The notes under the pieces were generated by a model. It did not search any database, was not told the DNA's origin, and saw only the letters and a program-made list of their open reading frames with translations. 64,000 bases of DNA from the NCBI RefSeq assembly GCF_905475465.1, contig NC_062256.1, forward strand, positions 6,519,662 to 6,583,661, given 5' to 3'. This DNA comes from Pieris napi. Taxonomy: Eukaryota; Arthropoda; Insecta; Lepidoptera; Pieridae. This document shows, one piece after another, positions 57,113-64,000 of this stretch; positions within the stretch are counted from its first letter, which is position 1; the number at the start of each line of letters is the position of its first letter. A program made the position numbers and the translations under genes.

Positions 57113-57958
57113 AAGATGAAGAGATCCTTGTAGATACTTTCATTTTAAATACTATCGTGCATTGACAATGTCCCGAAGAACCTTGTTCTAAAACCGTTGT
57201 ATTCATCTTTAAAAATGGATATTTCGACAGCGTAGTGTGGTTTCGAAACAATTTTTATTAAGAAAAACCTTACTTAACCATAATACAAAGTTTGAGAGAG
57301 TGCGTGCAGGGTGTGAGGGTGTATTTTTTTGTGTGTGTGTTTATCTGACTATTCAAATCGGCTGCATTTGGTGACATTTGAACTGTAGCACAAATTTTTA
57401 ATTTAATGTGCGTTCAACACTGCTTACGAAGGAATTTTTATACTTGGTGGTCTATGGCGCTAGTTAGCTTGACTCTCTACCATAATCCGGAGCAGAGAGA
57501 ATTTATTGCTAATTCAATGGATTTTACATGTGGTGATCCCAAGACCCGTAAGTCGAAGCGTAAATAAAAGTCACGCAAGATTAAAAAAAATATTTATTAA
57601 ACGGACACGTAAATGTATCTACTCAATGCCATATAAGAGGTTATGAGACTGCATACATATACTTATTTGTGTATGTATATATTACTCTCCAAACTATCCT
57701 AATCGATTGATAGATGATCGTTGGAATGATGGAGTTAACAACTGAATGGTACTAACAATACCGACTAGGAAAATCTAATTGTATATATCTTTTCTAAATA
57801 GTTAATAGCTGATAGTGTACTTGTTTCTAGCTTTGAAAAATTATGTATATGATAGATCCTTTAAAAGTATGTATGTTTTAGTACATAAGTTCGAAGTTTA
57901 GATATTTAGTCGTTTTCATTAAATGTTCTGAAACCGTTGTATGGTATATATATAAAAT
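57113..57958. other. Unassigned
   Basis: There is a short GT run near 57333-57341. No coding sequence. Confidence 0.3.
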
Positions 57959-58248
57959 TCTCGTGTCACAATGTTCGTTCCCATACTCCTCCGAAACGGC
58001 TCTACCGATTCATATGAAATGTTTTATGCATATTCAGAAAGTCTGAGAATCTTTGAAACATCTAAGTAATAAGGGGTGTCCACACAAATTTTTTGTTTTT
58101 ATTTTTTTATGACACACCATACAAAAATACATACAACCCTTAATTTTCAGCCCTCTATGATCAACCCCTATTGTTTTTGTAGATAGCTATGTTTATTCCT
58201 TGCCAAGTATATTATTTCTAGGAAAGCAACGTTTGCCGGGTCAGCTAG
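57959..58248 (+). mobile_element. Non-autonomous Helitron, complete
   Basis: It begins TCTCGTGTCACAATGTTCGT and ends GCAACGTTTGCCGGGTCAG then CTAGT. A short complementary pair (AAGCAACGTTTGC) lies just before the end. No Rep/helicase. Confidence 0.7.
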
Positions 58249-58565
58249 TTTCATATATAAAATAGTGTGATTTCGCTTAGATTCTCCAACTCGTACTGCA
58301 CTAGAATAAAAACAAAGAGTCTCGCCGCTAACGGAGTTTGCCGAGGTTTTTAAAGCTTTTTGCAGACTGTCTCAGAGTTAATAAGGCTAACTCTGCGTGA
58401 AGGGTAGAGGCGGAGGCCAGCTGCTGCCCAATCCATTTATCAAGAGATGCAAGGTAAAATCATTAAATAATTTTCACACCGAACGGATAATGCTGGAGGG
58501 ACTTTCGATTGGGTTTTGTGCTAAAATAATATTGACTTCATATATTAATCAAAGTAATTCTTTTT
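58249..58565. other. Unassigned
   Basis: A short inverted repeat CAGAGTTAATAAGGCTAACTCTG lies at 58373-58395. A 63-codon frame at 58397 has no recognised domain. Confidence 0.3.
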
Positions 58566-58726
58566 TTCAAAGGAAATTGCTAGGTTAGTCGACATCACAG
58601 GAGACCGAAGAGCTGGCAGCTACCTCGGACAAAGAATTAGTCTAGCTATTCAAAGGGGAACGCTGCTAGTAAAGGGAACCTTAAAGGGACTCCTTTTAAT
58701 AATATATTTTAAGGTTAGTTATTATT
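58566..58726 (+). pseudogene. LINE polyprotein C-terminal shred ('GDRRAGSYLGQRIS' type)
   Basis: The plus strand covers AAGGAAATTGCTAGG (KEIAR), then LVDITGDRRAGSYLGQRIS-like and LAIQRGTLLVKG-like text. Its 3' end ATAATATATTTTAAGGTTAG matches 33005-33070 reversed. Confidence 0.65.
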
Positions 58727-59090
58727 GAAGTTATACTTCTTTAGGCGCGTTATGAAAAATTGATGAGAGTTAAATTTTACGATGCGCGCGCACCGTGACG
58801 CAAATTAACAGAATGAAGTTGCCCATGGAAGATGCTACGGCATTAGACATAATTTAAAAACAACATTCGAATAATAATAGAATTTATGTTACACTTAATG
58901 TAAGAGAATAATAATAAATATTTATTTATTTAATTTTTCAAATCTAAACTGGACTTTATTGACTATAATGACTCCTTTTCCAGTCTTTGATTATTTAATT
59001 GTAATTAATTATTTGCATGCAATCAAAAACTATTTTTAATAATGTTAAAGAAGTATAACTTCTTACGCGCGTACATAAGTACATGTACCC
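58727..59090. mobile_element. MITE of the GAAGTTATACTTC family (complete)
   Basis: It runs from GAAGTTATACTTCTTTAGGC to AAAGAAGTATAACTTCTTAC and GCGCGTACATAAGTACATG. It is co-linear with 31411-31051 reversed. Confidence 0.85.
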
Positions 59091-59587
59091 TGTTTTTTGT
59101 TACATTAATTTATGTTAGCAGTATTATGTTATTTTTATCTTAAATATTAAATATTTATTAGGCACTATGAACCACTGGCATGTTAAATTTCGGAATTAAA
59201 GTAACGTAAATCAATTAAATAAGTAGACACCTTTAATTAAAGATTTAAAATTTAGTTAATTTATTCTTAAAAGATGCAATTTTATCAAAGTATTGTCATG
59301 AGCAATAATATTAAGATATTGATAATTTTTAATATTAGTGATCCGTTTTCTATGCCACACGTATTTCCATCTAAAACCAGCTGTTATGAGCTTCTTTTTC
59401 TTATAGTAACATCTCCTAGATCATCATGGCTACTTTAATTTTGGATGCCACGCTTCTGAACAATGACTTGATGCTTTGATCTAACCTTCAGGGGCCGATG
59501 GCTGGCCATGCGTCATGCTCGTCAACGGGTGCTGCTTGTGGTGACTGGTCGTACTTGAATTCGTGTATGCGGTGATGTTGGTTAATT
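59091..59587. other. Unassigned
   Basis: AT-rich, no feature seen. Confidence 0.3.
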
Positions 59588-59965
59588 CGACTATGTGTTT
59601 ACGTGTTGTTCCCACGAGAATGTAAGTGCGTGCTCCTATTTCACCATGCCTCCTGCCGATAGAGGACAAGTCTTTGTTTTTTTTAATTTATGTTATTATT
59701 ATTAATTACTTGATATGTCATGTGGAACATGGTGTAATGGCTGCAGCTCCTTACAAACGTTGTGTAAAAAAATGGCGATTAAAAAGAGGGCGGAGAGTTT
59801 ATTGCCAGTTCTTCTCTCCCGTTCTACGCACTTGATTTGAGAACTGGCAGTAAATGTAAAATTAGAAGCATTAATATGTTTTTCTTTACTGACGAGTCAT
59901 AACTCAGTGTGCATTATGTTACCTATATGAATTAATGATTTTTTACTTTACTTTTACTTTTAACT
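59588..59965 (+). pseudogene. LINE C-terminus and tail, 'CHVEHGVMAAAP' family (plus)
   Basis: The plus strand encodes CHVEHGVMAAAPYKRCVKKW, then RLKRGRRVYCQFFSPVLRT. The tail carries TTGAGAACTGGCAGTAAATG and ends in (TTTAC)n-like sequence. The function of this peptide within the LINE is not known to me. Confidence 0.65.
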
Positions 59966-61262
59966 GTTGTCTAAGATTATGTGAAGAGAGGAGTGCGTCT
60001 GCGGCCAGGTGTTTGAGCTACACACTTAGATAAACCCGTGTTATTTTATTTAAATCAAGTGTATAGTCCACACTGATCGTACAATGGAGCATAATTCACA
60101 AGTTTTAGTAGTTGAACAAGCAGACAATTTTGCATGTGAAAATTCAAGATGCAATTTTGCATAAAATATTTACTCGGCCATATTTCACGCTGATATGATC
60201 TAATTAGGTAACCGGGCGGAACGAAAACGTCATACGAACTGAAAATTTTATTTCGCGTTCCTCGCAGCGATTCTATATATTCAGATTCAATTATTGCGGA
60301 TGTAAAATACTTTAGCGCTGGAGTGTTCCAATCAATCACTCTTCACCAATTTAGTGTGAGCGTCATTTGGCAAATTCGATTGCGTCTCCCATTGATGGCG
60401 TTAGTGAGAATAAAACAGAGCGACGGCTGCCATTGACGGTTCTGACGGAGCGCGGCGAGCGTCCGGTTTTGGTTTAATTAATCTCTTAAACTAAATTTAA
60501 ATGTGTACTTGGAGCTAATTTTAGTTCAGCGTTTGTTAGGATAAATCATGCCGAGAACATTGACGTTGCAATGTTTATTAATTCGTATATTACGATACTA
60601 TAGTATAAAAACGGATTACGATATTTATTTCTCATTAAAAAACACTTACATAAGATAATATAATACGAGAACATTACGCTTATTAATTAATTGTATATAC
60701 AAGAATAAAAAGTTCAAGAATTATTATAAATTACAAAATTTTAAACTAACAACACAAAAAATAACAATGCATTATAAACAAGAAGTAATTTTACAAATAT
60801 CAAATTACTTTCAGCGCGAATTTATCACAAAATTTACCAAACTCAAAATATACTCGTAATATCAGATACCAAAACAAGTAATTAAAATAACACACACATA
60901 TTATATACAAAGAAAGCTCTGGAATATTACAATGTTATATATTAAATATTATATAAAGATTTTTTACTTACAAGTCATGATATTATGACCGACTGATATA
61001 GTTTGTTGGGAAAACACTGCGCCTGATATTTTCACTACCTCAACTTATTCTTTAACGCTTTTCGAGAAGATCCAGGATGTTTTGGGTATAGCTTAGTAGA
61101 TGGTTTAAGATTGATTGAAACACATGTTAGAATTTTTTTTTTTCATGTATCCTTTATTAGTTTAGTTTGTTTTTTGTTCCTGTTTAGTTTCTTTTTCTGA
61201 ACAACTATATGTAATACATGTATTTTTGCACTTCTTGCCTACCTTATCTAATTTAATACCTT
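59966..61262. other. Unassigned, with a GC-richer unrepeated block
   Basis: 60170-60470 (GCGTTCCTCGCAGCG, GGAGCGCGGCGAGCGTCC) stands out in base composition and has no repeat partner here. It is a candidate promoter or enhancer. 60480-61260 is AT-rich with nothing recognised. Confidence 0.3.
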
Positions 61263-61405
61263 ATTTTTCTTTTCTCACAGTGGTTGCCTGGAAGAGATCG
61301 CTCGAAAGCGATAAGGCCGCCAGTTGCTCTCCTTTTTATTTAATTATTTCAATTGTACTATATTATTGTATATGCAACGAAGTGTTAATAAATAAATAAA
61401 TACAA
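61263..61405 (+). mobile_element. Retroposon tail, 'GTTGCCTGGAAGA' family (copy 2)
   Basis: GTGGTTGCCTGGAAGAGATC, GCGATAAGGCCGCCAGTTGC and (AAATA)n at the end. It is the inverted counterpart of 11545-11695. Confidence 0.75.
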
Positions 61406-61439
61406 TCTAAGGTTTCGTGGAGGAGTGTCGTGAACAGTA

Positions 61440-61700
61440 GCTCCAACCAACCACGCCTATGACGTCATCGCAGTCATCATCACGTGTTAACAAAGACTAT
61501 AAAATAACCAAGAATAATCAACAGTTATCCTAGTATAGGGCTTGTATGTCGGTGCGCACATTTGAGCCCACAAAATTGTCACGGCTCACTTGCCGTCACG
61601 CGCGAACGCCTCCAGCCGCTCTCATTACTCCGACCCCTCATTTCAGCCGTTATTGATCACCGATATATGGAATACCTCAACCATAGTACGTAAATATTAA
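61440..61700. promoter_or_regulatory. Unrepeated block with CRE-like and E-box motifs
   Basis: TGACGTCA (CRE palindrome) is followed within 30 bp by CACGTG and TTAAC. Then comes a GC-richer stretch (GCCGTCACGCGCGAACGCC). This is suggestive only. No transcription start or exon is visible. Confidence 0.2.
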
Positions 61701-61997
61701 TTAAGCTACCCGAAGGCTTCGGCGTTGGAATGATTTTAAAGTTAAGCGTAATTCGAGTTTAGTATGTATGAAGTGTGAACTCCATTTTCGCACTTAGACG
61801 CTCATTTGGTCTGGAAAGTCCTGGATAAAAGTCAGGTTAGCTCCTTCCGGAAGTTTAAAATTAAAAATTTAAGAAATTAAGATTAAGTAATATTTAAATT
61901 TAAATAACAAATTTTGTGACAGCATTTGCGGTTATACAAAAATTTAAACAAATTTTATTAGTAAAAATAAATAATAATAAATTAAATTAAAAAAAAA

Positions 61998-62395
61998 ACA
62001 TATATTGGTTGTTTGTAAAGTAGGTTTACGATCGAGATGTTTACGTGATAACGTCTTATTGGTGATATAAGTTTTTGGGAAGTAAGGAATTAATGAAGAT
62101 AACAATTTTTTCAAATTTTAAATTACATCTATCGTTTTATTCACACTTTTGATGATAAATTTCGGGTGTAAAATGACAAGTTTACTTATTCGACTATGAT
62201 ATACATTTTTCTTCATACATACATTCATACAAATCTCCATTCGTTTGTATGCCGCTAGAGTGAGATGAGACGGGAGATCGGTCCGTCTCTCTCTCGTTAT
62301 ACCTGCGATCGCGCTCGTGTGGTTTTGGTGTGACACAAGTTTCTGAACATGTCACCCACCTAAAACGATTTTAAAGACGTTATCACGTCAATATT
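61998..62395. mobile_element. MITE-like element 'GTAAAGTxGGTTTAC' (copy 2)
   Basis: GGTTGTTTGTAAAGTAGGTT, ACGTGATAACGTC at the left and GACGTTATCACGTCAATATT at the right mirror the arrangement at 41075-41455. Confidence 0.65.
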
Positions 62396-62451
62396 AAGTG
62401 AAATTTTAATTTTAATTAAATTTAAATTAAAATTATGAATCTAAAAATTTT

Positions 62452-62555
62452 ATAAAAAACTAGGATTAGATACCCTATTATAAAAAAATAAAATAAATTA
62501 CTAAAATAGTATGTAATTATTTATTGAAACTTAAATAATTTGGCGGTATTTTAGT
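62452..62555 (+). rRNA. rrnS: Nuclear mitochondrial insert: 12S rRNA (rrnS) fragment
   Basis: ACTAGGATTAGATACCCTAT is the invariant insect small-subunit mitochondrial rRNA motif. It is followed at the right spacing by ACTAAAATAGTATGT and TTGAAACTTAAATAATTTGG, CGGTATTTTAGT, the next conserved block. About 100 bp only, so it is a non-functional NUMT. It lies exactly between a MITE-like element and a LINE shred. Confidence 0.9.
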
Positions 62556-62715
62556 TCCTGGGCACTTTGAAGGCTTCACAGCGATCTCACTGCTCCGAGG
62601 AATTCTGTTCGTTGGGAAGCTACAGCCAAGCATTCCAGGACTACGTGGGTGACTCATTCCTCTGCGCTGAAACAGCCTCTGCACAAGAGACTGTCTGTCG
62701 CGCCTAGGAGAGTAA
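62556..62715 (-). pseudogene. LINE C-terminal zinc-knuckle shred
   Basis: The minus strand gives LLGATDSLLCRGCFSAEE, a stop, then VTHVVLECLAVASQ. The C-x2-C-x(n)-H-x4-C pattern is the C-terminal zinc knuckle of R1/I/Jockey-group polyproteins. It has one in-frame stop. Confidence 0.55.
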
Positions 62716-62856
62716 ATTTTGTAGGTTTTAAATACGATTGCAACTTGTATTGGTGTTATTAAGGACAAAGGTAAGGTAGCTTTATTACTTTGATGAAAGT
62801 AACAACTACAACAAGGTAAAATTTAAGGCGATTTTTGTCTGTATTGAGGTAAGTAA

Positions 62857-63318
62857 GGCTTAACAAAAACAAGAGAACGTATAATTCGAATTTCAAATTT
62901 TAAAACAATATTTTAATTTAAATACAGAGTTGTCTTAATGCATCGACATTTCATATGAAGTTCGTGAATGTGCTACTTGATTAACCCGATACATACTAGA
63001 ATGTGAGGAAGTATAGAATGCTGGTAGGCTGGGTATTGAGGGAAGTTAGTACCAAATATACAGATAAAATCCCACGGAATTCAAACCCAGAAAACCCAGC
63101 TACACAATAAAAACTTAAGTTCAAATGAAGTTAACTAAACTATAATTTTGCTTAACAAAAACAAGAGAAAACATAGAATTCGAATTTCAAATTTCGAATC
63201 AATACTTCAAATATGGAGTTGTCTTAATGCATACATTTCATATAAAGTTAGTGATTCGTGAATGTGCTACTTGATTAACCCGATACTAAATATGAAGCAA
63301 TATTGAACGCTGGCTTGC
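62857..63318. repeat. Direct duplication, about 290-bp period
   Basis: 62857-63036 and 63148-63318 share GCTTAACAAAAACAAGAGAA, GAGTTGTCTTAATGCAT and GAATGTGCTACTTGATTAAC. They are diverged by indels. Confidence 0.85.
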
Positions 63319-63742
63319 AGTGCCTTTGATTTCCGACCCAGCTTCGTTTGTGTTGGATACTCGGATATTATAATGAACATGCCATTTCAAATAATATAGA
63401 ATCGAAACAAAAGACACATGTCAGTTGCGTTACAGTATTGAAATCCATATTGCTTGCCGCAGACGAGCGTGGAACTGGAATGAAATCTATACAATTCAGA
63501 CAGTGTTGAAGTAATTTTCTATGATTATGTGTATCACTTGATATGCTACTAATAAAGATTATTTATTTACTAATTATACAACTACTATCTAATAGCCTAT
63601 GCGATAGTATGTGTAACTTAATTACCGTAACATAGTATATTTTACGTCGTTTTTGAGAATACACTCTGAGAACTCTGTGTTAAGGTGATGCCACTAATTT
63701 GTTCTGCAAATAACTCACGTTTCCGCCGTCTCAAATAGCTAT
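63319..63742. other. Unassigned
   Basis: Nothing recognised. Confidence 0.3.
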
Positions 63743-63748
63743 GTTTAT

Positions 63749-63966
63749 TATTATATTATATTATATTATATTATATTATATTATATTATATTATATTATA
63801 TTATATTATATTATATTATATTATATTATATTATATTATATTATATTATATTATATTATATTATATTATATTATATTATATTATATTATATTATATTATA
63901 TTATATTATATTATATTATATTATATTATATTATATTATATTATATTATATTATATTATATTATAT
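63749..63966. repeat. (TTATA)n microsatellite, about 43 copies
   Basis: Uninterrupted pentanucleotide repeat. The open frame through it (LYYII repeats) is an artefact of the 15-bp codon register. Confidence 0.98.
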
Positions 63967-64000
63967 TGGTGTTAATTGGGCATATAAGTGATTGAGTAAC

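Noticed and set aside
62452..62555. Functional mitochondrial rRNA gene
   Set aside because: Only about 100 bp, bounded by nuclear mobile elements.
63741..63995. 84-codon frame
   Set aside because: It is only the translation of the (TTATA)n microsatellite.

Overview
This is a eukaryotic, AT-rich, intron-like or intergenic window, most likely from a lepidopteran (butterfly or moth). The evidence is a dense load of short, broken, tRNA-headed SINEs, CR1/Jockey-like and RTE-like LINE tails, Helitron fragments with the CTAGCTGxCCCGG type of end, MITEs, a fragment of insect mitochondrial 12S rRNA, and a 5S rRNA-derived piece. I find no complete host protein gene. The open frames are short, and almost all the recognisable ones are C-terminal shreds of retrotransposon or transposase proteins.

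Layout. 1-1181 is the end of a long foldback-type element that recurs at 21706-23327. 1.4-5.1 kb holds Helitron, LINE and SINE fragments. 5114-6948 is a palindromic element with two arms of about 555 bp, nearly identical, with a Tigger-like MITE nested in its loop. 7.0-7.5 kb holds a 306-bp module, also present at 2.5-2.8 kb, set between two 63-bp direct repeats. 8383-10174 is a tandem array of about nine 185-208 bp units. Its far end runs directly into the C-terminus of an IS630/Tc1/mariner-type transposase (10136-10550), and the array was evidently made from that transposon's 3' end plus flanking DNA.

12369-18900 and 18901-26427 are two head-to-tail copies of one segment of about 6.5-7.5 kb, meeting at a clean junction. 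The copies share old insertions (a tRNA-SINE, CR1-like and RTE-like shreds) but differ by younger ones, so each copy supplies the empty site for insertions in the other: foldback with AAT target duplication, retroposon with ATCAT, MITE with TAA. Within the pair there are islands of perfect identity, and one candidate exon with a GT donor.

26.4-64 kb is a patchwork. It holds a 43-unit 18-bp minisatellite open on both strands (28296-29069), a 5S-derived sequence (36138-36222), a LINE split by a MITE (37067-38035), several MITEs with clear terminal inverted repeats, small tandem duplications, Helitron fragments, a nuclear mitochondrial insert (62452-62555) and a (TTATA)n microsatellite of about 218 bp at the end. 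GC-richer unrepeated stretches near 27.65, 35.4, 47.9, 60.2 and 61.5 kb are the best places to look for host promoters or enhancers.

The elements do not form a pathway. The window is best read as a record of insertion, tandem duplication and homogenisation. All family names rest on motifs recognised by eye, and boundaries without terminal repeats are approximate.
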